In this document: piece by piece, positions 34,672-43,971 of the stretch | How the letters are laid out: the number at the start of each line of letters is the position of its first letter | Numbering within the stretch: the first letter of the stretch is position 1 | DNA from: Chamaelirium japonicum | Taxonomy: Eukaryota; Streptophyta; Magnoliopsida; Liliales; Melanthiaceae | Reading direction: 5' to 3' | Assembly: GCA_947650365.1 (NCBI GenBank) | Contig: CANTAL010000024.1 | Coordinates: 1,893,001 to 1,957,000 of the forward strand | DNA length: 64,000 bases | The notes under the pieces: generated by a model | Databases searched by the model: none | Seen by the model: only the letters and a program-made list of their open reading frames with translations | Told to the model about the DNA's origin: nothing | Program-made: the position numbers and the translations under genes

Positions 34672-37417
34672 TCAGGGCTTGGCCACACTCTTTGCATGCG
34701 ACTTCTCCCCTTCAGATCCAGGACGAGCTTTACTCGCCACTGATGCCTTGGAGGATCGGACGCTAGCTACATGAGTCCTGAGCGCTTCTGCTGCCTTCTC
34801 TGCTGTTTCCTTGTAAACCTTGCACTCTGACAGCGCATGCTCCAGTGCCTTCTTGGATGTCTCCTCTCTGGCAGAGAAGGCAGCGTGCTGAGTAGCAAGT
34901 TGTTGCTTCAGCTCTTGAATCTCGATGGTGCGGCCACAGGACACGTCCTCAACCTTGGAGAGTCGAGTCTTCAAGGATTCGAGCTCGTGACTCTGTGCCT
35001 CACACCGATCCTTCAGCCCCTTGATCTCCAGCTTTCCCTTGCGAAGTTCCTCAATCTTGGATTTGAGAGAGGCTTTCTTCGAAGTCAGGAGCTCTCTCAG
35101 CTCATCTCTCTCCGCGGTCAACTGATTTATTTCAGCTACAGCTTCTTTTGCTCCCGCCCTCAAGGAGAGTTTGGTTGCAACATTCATAAGTGCTGAGTTC
35201 TGCAAAAGAACAAAAGAGTTGAATTATTCTGAAGAAAGATACGATTCAAATGATCGATCAAGCAGATGCACCTACCAACAGGTTAATTCTATCGAAAGCT
35301 TCATCCAAAGTGGCACTCGGAAGGTTGATGAGTTTTCTGATCGCAGCAGTGGGGCGGTTGATATCAACGTCACCCAAGCTCCTTATTGTTGGAGTCAATC
35401 CAGCAGGCGCACCTGCAATCAAAGGGAATCAAAGTGTTAGATTATTTTCGAACTTCAGAGACAAGACATTCAAAGCAAGTTAAGTTCAAATACCTGATGT
35501 TTCGACCCTCGGCTCTTTGCCCTTCCGACGATCAGAGCCACTCTGAGGAGTCGATTTCTCCTGAATCAGTGTTGGCGCTGGTTGAGGTTGAGGAGCCCCA
35601 TCGCCCACTCGACTTCCCCTCTCCAAATTAGGAGGGGGGGAAGCATTCCTGGGAGGTGAGGCTCTCTCTTCTTGCGACCCGCCTGGCTGGATGAGCCCGG
35701 CCAACATGGCCTCCACCTCGTTGAGCAGAGAGTGAGAGGGGGGAGGGGGTTGCTCAACCTCTACACCCCCACTCATTGTTGCTCCCTCAATACGAAGAGC
35801 GTCGGGGGGGATTTGATCAAGAGGCATGGGGTTGCTTCCAACCCCAGCACTCTTCGATAGTTTAATTTTGAAGCGCATCGGCCTCTTCAATTCGTCAAAT
35901 TTGTAGGTGGGAACCACCTTTTTGCCGTCGCCTTCTGTGTCGAGAATTTCCTCCATCTGACGGGCTTTAACCTCGTCAATGGGAATAGGGATCGAGTCCT
36001 CCCCCGTTGCACCACCAGTGGGGGTGGGAGGAATTTCTTCCTCACCACCCCCATTCTCATCATCCCCACTGGAGGGGGTAGAAGACGGATCGTCCTCGCC
36101 GTCCCCGTCCTCATCTTCGCCATTGCCACTGTTGTCGTGGCTGGCATTCTCAGTTTCTTCTTCTTCATTCTTCTTTTCTTCTTCTTCATCTTCATTCTTC
36201 TTGTCTTGGTCTTCATCTTCCTTAGGCTTGACGAGAGTTTTTCGCTTCTTCTTCACTGGGCCTCTTTGGAGCACCAGTTTCTCATCCATGGTAGGTAACC
36301 GGCGCCTCGCAGTGTAGATTTTCTTCTCGGCCCGAACCTTCCGGATGACCTTGCCCGAGTTGGGATCCTCTTCATAGTCAGAGTATAGGACTTCGTTGTC
36401 CTCGTACCTGTCTTTTGATCTGTGGAGGAGATTGGCCTTGCCATATCTCACAGGACAGTTAGAAAACTGTTTCCATGATCTGGTTCCACAGGTCAGCTCG
36501 AGGAACAAGTTATCTATGGCTCCCGCCCTCTCAGAATTCCAGGCGAAGATACCTCCAGTGCTGTACATCTTAACCGCCTCGTGCACGCTGTCTCGGGGGG
36601 TGTCAGGCACAGACATGGATGTCCAGGCGCCAGATACAGAAATAGGCCAGTCCGTGTACAACTTGTCCGAAGGGACTGTATCGGTGAGCGGGCGCAGGGG
36701 AGATACTCCAGTCAAATTATAGAAAGGGCTGTCCTTCCTGTAATTCCATCGATAATGAAAGAAGAAGTATCCGAGCTCAATCCTGGCAGGTTCACCTTCC
36801 GGGATACTGGAGTAACAGGCCCTCAAGTCCTCTTGAAAATCTGATTCCACCCGGCAGAACGCATAGATGATTCGCCAGGCATTCCCTGTAACTTGCCCCG
36901 GGCAAAGGCCAGATGTATTCAGTAGTCTTGCAGCGAAGGGTGGCAGAGGCAGACGTAGGCCGCAGTTCATTTGGCCGATGGTCACGATGGTTCCCATGAC
37001 CTTCTCGTTGCTGGCAAAATTGGTGAAGACGGTCTTCTTGTCGATGCCGAAAGCCGTCTGGATGCTAGGGAGTGAAGGCTGCGCTCCCTTCCCTTCAGTG
37101 AAATAAGAGAGAAGTGCTTGCCACTTCTTTCTCTTCGTATCTGTGAACTCACCACCAACATTGTACATGTACTCCGTCTCCTCTGTTAGGGGCATAAGCG
37201 GACCCAGAACAAACTTCACTTTGGGGATGAATTCTGGCCTTGATGGCGCTGAGGCAAAACCTACCCCTTGGTGCCTCTTGCCCAGTTGGCCAAGTTCAGT
37301 GAGAGCAGCCTTGCCTTTGCCACGGCCCCTCGGAGGAGATTGAACCTCGACAATTTCCTTCCCCTTTCTCTTCGAGGGAGCTGTACCGGACTTCTTCGAA
37401 CTGCCAGATGAAGCCAT
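34672..37417 (-). CDS. Spliced antisense gene of the Tat element, predicted 862 residues
   Basis: Predicted exons are 37,417-35,494, 35,412-35,276 and 35,199-34,672. Introns of 81 and 76 nt have GT...AG ends, and the joined frame is open throughout. The start is the first ATG of the frame; the frame also runs 50 codons further up without an ATG. A basic N-terminus (SKRKGK) is followed by a region near residues 130-260 with LPLPPFAARLLN and GNAWRIIYAF, resembling the plant 'putative gypsy type transposon' domain (Pfam PF04195, from memory). A KKKRK nuclear-localisation-like motif lies near 389. A very acidic stretch spans about 399-462, a Pro-rich part follows, and exon 3 is a long coiled coil. 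Antisense extra genes behind pol are known in Tat elements such as Grande; their function is unknown. The frame is intact while gag-pol is broken. Confidence 0.82.
35200..35275 (-). other. Predicted intron 2 of the antisense gene (76 nt)
   Basis: Donor CTGTTG|GTAGGTGC and acceptor CTTTTGTTCTTTTGCAG|AAC on the minus strand, with a good pyrimidine tract. It lies between codons (phase 0). Removal joins a 45-codon middle exon to the coiled-coil exon. Confidence 0.78.
35413..35493 (-). other. Predicted intron 1 of the antisense gene (81 nt)
   Basis: Donor TCAG|GTATTTG and acceptor TTTGATTGCAG|GTGCGCC on the minus strand, with a CTAAC branch-point-like word (35,440-35,436) about 23 bases before the acceptor. 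Without splicing, the frame ends two codons after the donor. Removal joins a split Gly codon and keeps the frame open. Confidence 0.78.
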
Positions 37418-37559
37418 TCGACCGATCGAACGAGAACAAGAACAAGAGCAGAAAATCAAGAGAACAAGGGTCTGGACTTCGAAAAATTTTGGAAGCGTGA
37501 GGCAAAATGACAGCCGGTGAAAGCTTTTGTACCCAGGGTAAAACAGGTGCGCAAATCGA

Positions 37560-37575
37560 GAAGACACGTGTCTTC
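37560..37575. promoter_or_regulatory. Perfect 16-bp G-box palindrome
   Basis: GAAGACACGTGTCTTC reads the same on both strands and has the G-box core CACGTG. It lies 143 bp upstream of the antisense ATG. The motif is typical of bZIP or bHLH factor binding. Confidence 0.6.
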
Positions 37576-37603
37576 ACCATATCAAATCGCGTGTTTTTGT
37601 AGG

Positions 37604-37613
37604 TACACGTGGC
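37604..37613 (+). promoter_or_regulatory. ABRE-like site
   Basis: TACACGTGGC contains CACGTGGC, the abscisic-acid-response consensus (C/T)ACGTGGC. It is the second ACGT-core site within 55 bp upstream of the antisense gene. Confidence 0.5.
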
Positions 37614-37888
37614 ATCCATCCGTAGCAAGCGCAAAACCAGGCGAACAGTCGCGACCAGGCGGAACGTCGGACCTACCGGTCCACATGAACCAACGGTCCA
37701 ATCAAGCCACCGGTCTGGGTAAACCGGACCGCCGGTTCAAAGCAACCATCAAGCCAACCAAGGATTCAAAAACAAGAAGAATCAAGCTCCATCAATGTTC
37801 AAAACTCTGCCAAAATATCGAAGAACAAAGCAGTAAATCTTCTCTGAAGGGCAGGTTCAAAACTTTACTTCGATCAGTCCAATCCCTA

Positions 37889-40132
37889 CTGGATCTGGCA
37901 AAAAACCAAGGTTTTTTGCCGATCACTCGAACCTTGACCGGATATTTTTCACCGATCGGACAAACATGCCCGATCGGCGAAAGTTATCTGATCGGTCAAA
38001 TTTCTACTGGATCTGGCAAAAAACCAAGGTTTTTTGCCGATCACTCGAACCTTGACCGGATATTTTTCACCGATCGGACAAACATGTCCGATCGGCGAAA
38101 GTTATCTGATCGGTCAAATTTCTACGGGATCTGGCAAAAAACCAAGGTTTTTTGCCGATCACTCGAACCTTGACCGGATATTTTTCACCGATCGGACAAA
38201 CATGCCCGATCGGCGAAAGTTATCTGATCGGTCAAATTTCTACTAGATCTGGCAAAAAACCAAGGTTTTTTGCCGATCACTCGAACCTTGACCGGATATT
38301 TATCACCGATCGGACAAACATGTCCGATCGGCGAAAGTTATCTGATCGGTCAAATTTCTACTGGATCTGGCAAAAAACCAAGGTTTTTTGCCGATCACTC
38401 AAACCTTGACCGGATATTTTTCACCGATCGGACAAACATGTCCGATCGGCGAAAGTTATCTGATCGGTCAAATTTCTACTGGATCTGGCAAAAAACCAAG
38501 GTTTTTTGCCGATCACTCGAACCTTGACCGGATATTTTTCACCGATCGGACAAACATGTCCGATCGGCGAAAGTTATCTGATCGGTCAAATTTCTACTGG
38601 ATCTGGCAAAAAACCAAGGTTTTTTGCCGATCACTCGAACCTTGATCGGATATTTATCACCGATCGGACAAACATGTCCGATCGGCGAAAGTTATCTGAT
38701 CGGTCAAATTTCTACGGGATCTGGCAAAAAACCAAGGTTTTTTGCCGATCACTCGAACCTTGACCGGATATTTTTCACCGATCGGACAAACATGCCCGAT
38801 CGGCGAAAGTTATCTGATCGGTCAAATTTCTACTAGATCTGGCAAAAAACCAAGGTTTTTTGCCGATCACTCGAACCTTGACCGGATATTTATCACCGAT
38901 CGGACAAACATGTCCGATCGGCGAAAGTTATCTGATCGGTCAAATTTCTACTGGATCTGGCAAAAAACCAAGGTTTTTTGCCGATCACTCGAACCTTGAC
39001 CGGATATTTTTCACCGATCGGACAAACATGTCCGATCGGCGAAAGTTATCTGATCGGTCAAATTTCTACTGGATCTGGCAAAAAACCAAGGTTTTTTGCC
39101 GATCACTCGAACCTTGACCGGATATTTTTCACCGATCGGACAAACATGTCCGATCGGCGAAAGTTATCTGATCGGTCAAATTTCTACTGGATCTGGCAAA
39201 AAACCAAGGTTTTTTGCCGATCACTCGAACCTTGACCGGATATTTTTCACCGATCGGACAAACATGTCCGATCGGCGAAAGTTATCTGATCGGTCAAATT
39301 TCTACTGGATCTGGCAAAAAACCAAGGTTTTTTGCCGATCACTCGAACCTTGACCGGATATTTATCACCGATCGGACAAACATGTCCGATCGGCGAAAGT
39401 TATCTGATCGGTCAAATTTCTACGGGATCTGGCAAAAAACCAAGGTTTTTTGCCGATCACTCGAACCTTGACCGGATATTTTTCACCGATCGGACAAACA
39501 TGCCCGATCGGCGAAAGTTATCTGATCGGTCAAATTTCTACTAGATCTGGCAAAAAACCAAGGTTTTTTGCCGATCACTCGAACCTTGACCGGATATTTA
39601 TCACCGATCGGACAAACATGTCCGATCAGCGAAAGTTATCTGATCGGTCAAATTTCTACTGGATCTGGCAAAAAACCAAGGTTTTTTACCGATCACTCGA
39701 ACCTTGACCGGATATTTTTCACCGATCGGACAAACATGTCCGATCGGCGAAAGTTATCTGATCGGTCAAATTTCTACTGGATCTGGCAAAAAACTAAGGT
39801 TTTTTGCCGATCACTCGAACCTTGACCGGATATTTTTCACCGATCGGACAAACATGTCCGATCGGCGAAAGTTATCTGATCGGTCAAATTTCTACTGGAT
39901 CTGGCAAAAAACCAAGGTTTTTTGCCGATCACTCGAACCTTGACCGGATATTTTTCACCGATCGGACAAACATGTCCGATCGGCGAAAGTTATCTGATCG
40001 GTCAAATTTCTACTGGATCTGGCAAAAAACCAAGGTTTTTTGCCGATCACTCGAACCTTGACCGGATATTTTTTCACCGATCGGACAAACATGTCCGATC
40101 GGCGAAAGTTATCTGATCGGTCAAATTTACTA
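37889..40132. repeat. Internal satellite: 19 tandem copies of a 118-bp repeat
   Basis: Units start every 118 bp from 37,889 to 40,013; the last is about 2 bp longer. Copies differ at few sites. Each unit holds two hairpins: arms GCAAAAAACC/GGTTTTTTGC with a 2-nt loop, and arms CCGATCGGACA/TGTCCGATCGG with a 4-nt loop. Almost every unit also has two W-box words (TTGACC), one per strand. Variant sites show a higher-order order: the pair of units starting CGGG then CTAG occurs at 38,125/38,243, 38,715/38,833 and 39,423/39,541, which are 590 and 708 bp apart. Tandem repeats in the 3' region of Tat and Ogre elements are known sources of plant satellites. Sense-strand open frames here are by-products. 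Confidence 0.95.
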
Positions 40133-40446
40133 CTGGATCGGTCAAAAAACACTGTTTTTTGACCGATCACCCAATTTTTGACCGGTTGAATTTTGCCCGA
40201 TCGGTCAAAATTTGACCGATCGGTCAAAAGTGACCGATCGGTCAAAATTTAACCGATCGTCCAAATTTCAGCTGATTGGTCAAAATTACTACTGGATCGG
40301 TCAAAAAACCCTGTTTTTTGACCGATCACCAGATTCTTGACCGGTTGAATTTTGACCGATCGGTCAAAATTTGACCGATCGGTCAAAATTTGACCGATCG
40401 GTCAAATTTGACCGATCGGTCCAAATTGACCGATCAGTCACTTTTT
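40133..40446. repeat. Two diverged 159-bp repeats rich in GACCGATCGGTC palindromes
   Basis: Two related units start at 40,133 and 40,292. They share the hairpin part of the 118-bp satellite (CAAAAAACNCTGTTTTTTG) and add strings of the palindrome TTTGACCGATCGGTCAAA, which carries a W-box on each strand. They may represent an older form from which the 118-bp unit was cut. Confidence 0.8.
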
Positions 40447-40546
40447 TCTCTAACATGCGACAAGTTTCTTCGTGTCCGTTTTTCAAAACAGGAAGTTGCT
40501 ATTTTTTGCACCAAGTCCAAGCCAGCTAGAATGCACTCTAGCTAAC

Positions 40547-40560
40547 TTGGAGGGGGTAAC
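40547..40560 (+). other. Polypurine tract
   Basis: TTGGAGGGGGTAAC directly precedes the TGTGGG of the 3' LTR. It is the place where plus-strand DNA synthesis would be primed. The trailing TAAC between the purines and the LTR is slightly unusual. The 100 bp before it (40,447-40,546) hold nothing recognisable. Confidence 0.7.
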
Positions 40561-40591
40561 TGTGGGTGCAAATTTTGGCATAAATCTACCA

Positions 40592-40849
40592 CGGGACCCA
40601 CCGGCCCTGCCTAGTGGGCCCACGAGGACTATAGCGGGACCCACCGGCCCTGCTTGGTGGGCCCACGAGGGCTACAGCGGGACCCACCGGCCCTGCTTGG
40701 TGGGCCCACGAGGGTTACAGCGGGACCCACCGGCCCTACCTGATGGGCCCACGAGGATTACAGCGGGACCCACCGGCCCTGCCTGGTGGGCCCACGAGGA
40801 CTACAGCGGGACCCACCAGCCCTGCCTGGTGGACCCCCGAAGACAACCG
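40592..40849 (+). promoter_or_regulatory. Six 43-bp U3 repeats with TCP-type sites (3' LTR)
   Basis: Identical copy of the 5' LTR array, shifted by 13,303 bp. It lies about 150-450 bp from the divergent W-box repeats, so both enhancer-like arrays sit side by side at this end of the element. Confidence 0.75.
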
Positions 40850-40921
40850 CAGGGCCCGCAACTTTACCTGGAGAATCCCCAGATACTACAGCAGAAACCG
40901 CCATTCGCCACCCGGAATGCC

Positions 40922-40929
40922 TATAAATA
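40922..40929 (+). promoter_or_regulatory. TATA box of the 3' LTR
   Basis: TATAAATA at the position equivalent to 27,619. It could drive readout transcription into the array from about 40,955. Confidence 0.7.
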
Positions 40930-41339
40930 GCAGAGCCTTCGAATGTAAAAGGGATCCCCGATCCACAAATCTGATTTCCACTCTGAGATCTGACTTTCAG
41001 AACCAGAGCTCTGGGATTTCAAACTTCCGATCTACCATCTCCCTTTGATCTTCTTTCAGAAAGATCAGTGTTTACAGTGATACTCGGCCTGTCGAGATCA
41101 CTTCAACATAAGTGTTAGTGAATTCGGGTTGCACCCTATAGCACGGAGACGTAGGCTTCGGCTGAACTCCGAGATCACTTCTCGTGTCAAACTCTCTCTC
41201 TGATTGCATCTCTCTGTTTACAAATCAAAAGCTTCAACTTCGATCAACAGATCGACCAACGATCTTCGACGTCAACACGAACATTCAATTGACTGGTGCT
41301 GCGAGAGTCTTCGGGTCGGCACGAAGATTTTCCCCCACA

Positions 41340-41344
41340 ACGTG
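41340..41344. other. Target-site duplication, right (ACGTG)
   Basis: Right copy of the 5-bp duplication; the left copy has T in place of the C. Confidence 0.8.
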
Positions 41345-43426
41345 CCGCACCCTAAAGGGGTCGTATAAATATTGAGAAGTAGAGTTTTGGAATTTAGATT
41401 CTTTTTTACTTCACAGCTATACCCGTAGCGAATGGACTAAAACAGGACTTCTAATCTCTTATCTCTTCGTTTATCTCTCCGTTCTTTTCTCTATTTTTCT
41501 CTCTCTTCTGTCTTTATTTCTCTCTCCGTTTTCTTGTGACTAGTTGGTTGGGCTCGATATGTTCGTACTGATAATGTGTTATAAGAAGAGAGAAGAGAAC
41601 CTAAATAAAATAATATAAATATCTCTAGTTTTAATAATTAAATAGAAGTATGTTCTTATCTTCTTTCTCTTTTGTGAAGTTTTGGAATTTAGATTCCGTA
41701 TTACTTCATACTTATACCCGTGGCCAATGGATTTGAGCAGGACTTCTTTTATCTTCTCTTTTTGTTTATTTTTACATTCTCTTCTCTATTCTTCTCTCTT
41801 TTCTCTCTTCTCTTCTCTCTTCTTCTCTCTCGTCTGTAAAGTTTTGGAATTTCAATTCCTTCTTACTCCACACCTATACCCGTGGCCAATGGACTAGAGC
41901 AGGACTTCTTTTCCCCTTCTTTCTTTGTTTATCTCTTTGTTCTGTTCTCTCTTCTACCTAAATAATTTAATTAAATAATATAATTATTTAATTAAGAGAG
42001 AAACGAAGACAAAAGAGAGAAGAGAATAAAGAGATAAACGAAAAGAGAAGATAGTAGAAGTCTTACTCCAGTCTATTCGCCACTGGTATATGTGTAAAGT
42101 AAGAAGGAATCTAAATTCAAAAACTTAACTTCTCAATATTTATATGACCTTATTAGGGTGTGGCACGTGTGATGGCCCTCTCTTTCTCCCATCTCACAAC
42201 ACGTTATCAACACGAACATGTCGTGCCCAGGCGAGACAAGAAAACGGAGATAGAAACGATGACAGAAGAGAGAGAAGAAGAGAGAAGAGGACAGAGAGAT
42301 AAACGAAGAGAAATGAGAGAAGAAGTTCTGATGCAGTCCATTGGCCACGGGTATAGATGTGAAGTAAGAAGGAATCTAAATTCTAAAACTCCACTTCTCA
42401 ATAATATAATTAATCTCTCCATTCTCTTCTCTCTTCTCGCATGGATTAGAGTTTCCTAGAGATTGCTTAGGCCCTAAGTAAGCTTACCCTATAAATAATA
42501 CACGACCTCTTTAGGATGGGGTATATTTGACGACTCTCTCTTTCTCCCAGTTCATAACACGTTATCTGCACGAACATGTCAAGCCCAGCCGACCAGTCGT
42601 AAGAAAATGGAGAGAAAAACGAAGACAGAAGTGGAGTTTTGAAATGTAGATTCCTTCTTACTTCACACCTATACCCATGGTCAATGGAATAGAGCAGGAC
42701 ATCTTATCTCTTCTCTCTTCATTTATTTCTCTGTTCTCTTCTCTCTTCTTCTGTCTCTTCTGTCTTTGTTTCTCTCTTCATTTTCTAGCTACTGGTTGGC
42801 TGGGCTCAACATATTCATGCTGATAATGTGTTGTGAGATAGGAGAAAGAGAGAACCGTCAAACGTGCCCCACCCTAAAGGGGTCGTATATTATTTATAGG
42901 GTAGCTTAGTTAGTGCCTAATCGATCTATGTCAAACCCTAATCTATGGGAGAAGAGAGAAAAAAAAACGGAGAAATTTAATTATATTATTGAGAAGTGAA
43001 GTTTTGGAATTTAGATTCCTTCTTACGTCACACCTATACCCGTGGCCAATGGACTTGAGCAGGGCTTCTTCTTTTTTCTCTCTTCATTTATCTCTTTATT
43101 CTCTTCTCTCTTCTTCTCTCTGTTCTGTCTTCGTTTCTCTCTCCGTTTTCTTGTGACTTGTCGGCTGGGCTCGATATGTTTGTGCTGATAACGTATTATG
43201 AAATGGGAGAAATAGAGAGCCGTCAAATATTCCCCACCCTAAAAGGGTCGTATATTATTTAAAGGGTAAGCTCACTTTGGGCCTAAGCAATCTATGGGAA
43301 ACCCTAATCCATAGTAGAAGAGAGAAGAGAATGGAGAGATTTAATTATATTATTGAGAAGTGGAGTTTTGAAATTTAGATTCCTTTTTACTTTATACCTA
43401 TACCCGTGGCTAATGGACTGGAGCAG
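41340..43426. repeat. Right arm of the giant inverted repeat, distal part beyond the gypsy element
   Basis: This continues the right arm after the gypsy insertion (subtract 14,087 to get pre-insertion coordinates). It is the reverse complement of about 1-2,090 of the window. Diagnostic matches are the rare CTTTGGGCCTAAG near 43,275 with CTTAGGCCCAAAG near 181, and the module at 42,207-42,422 with 1,028-1,222. The outer limit cannot be fixed because the partner runs off the left edge of the window. Confidence 0.75.
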
Positions 43427-43971
43427 GACTTCTTGTCTCTTCGTTTAACTCTTATTTTTTTTCTCACTTCTTCTCTCTTCTCTCTTCTCTCAACACATTA
43501 TAGCATGAACATGTCGAGCCCAGCCGACCAGTCAAAAGAAAATAGAGCGAGAAACGAACACAGAAGAGAGAGAAGAAGAGAGAAGAGAAAGAAGAAATAA
43601 ATAAAGAGAGAAGAAGAGAAATAAAATAATTTTCATGCTCATAAATTTATATAAATTATTTAATAATTTTGCAATATTTTATAATTAAATATTTAAATAA
43701 TAACATTGAGATGATACTATTTAAATATTTAAAGAAATAATATACTTTATAATATTTAAAAAATATTAATTGAAATAAATAAAATTAATAAGCATTCTCC
43801 CATCTCATAACACATTATCAGTATGAATATGTCGAGCCCAGCCAACCAGTCATAAGAAAACGGAGAGAGAAACGAAGAAAGAAGAGAGAGTAGAAGAGAG
43901 AAGATAATGGAGAGATAAACAAAGAGAGAAGAGAGAAGAAGTCCTGTTCTAGTCCATTCGCCAGGGGTTTA
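43427..43971 (+). repeat. Array segment before the first solo LTR
   Basis: Modules and an AT box in left-arm orientation, matching about 3,850-4,375. No gene is seen. Confidence 0.65.
43619..43798 (+). repeat. AT box, copy 5
   Basis: Direct copy of the 4,046 box, about 180 bp before the first solo LTR. It marks the return of the array to left-arm orientation. Confidence 0.7.

Larger units (their letters stand above)
37418..37888 (-). promoter_or_regulatory. Presumed promoter and leader region of the antisense gene
   Basis: About 470 bp between the antisense ATG and the 118-bp satellite. It contains two ACGT-core sites (listed separately). I see no convincing TATA box on the minus strand. 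The sequence is far less AT-rich than the host array and holds no supported sense gene. Confidence 0.5.
27258..41339 (+). mobile_element. Ty3/gypsy LTR retrotransposon, Tat lineage, with antisense gene and internal satellite
   Basis: A 14,082-bp element with 779-bp direct LTRs (TG...CA), a 5-bp target duplication, a primer-binding site at 28,040 and a purine tract at 40,547. The gypsy order protease, reverse transcriptase, RNase H, integrase is clear. Tat lineage is indicated by a second, archaeal-type RNase H between the first RNase H and the integrase, by the FAWCFEDMPGI type of reverse-transcriptase start, and by an antisense extra gene behind pol. The LTRs differ at one of 779 bases, so the insertion is young, yet gag-pol holds three in-frame stops. 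Either the element moved with help from intact relatives, or the stops arose quickly, or the first is read through. It lies in the right arm of the giant inverted repeat. Confidence 0.97.
40561..41339 (+). repeat. 3' LTR of the Tat element (779 bp)
   Basis: Identical to the 5' LTR except for C at 41,337 in place of T, so it ends CCCACA and restores the 6-bp terminal inverted repeat with TGTGGG. It provides the polyadenylation region for the element and could send transcripts into the host array. Confidence 0.97.

Noticed and set aside
35171-37343. Plus-strand frames opposite the antisense gene
   Set aside because: They lack domains, and the opposite strand shows splice sites, composition and a domain expected of a real gene.
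37517-40116. Chain of overlapping 64-218-codon frames across the 118-bp satellite
   Set aside because: The unit length is not a multiple of three, so each frame ends after about two units. They are identical by repetition, not by coding constraint.
37889-40132. CRISPR-like regular array
   Set aside because: Units are fully repeated without unique spacers, and the context is a plant retrotransposon.
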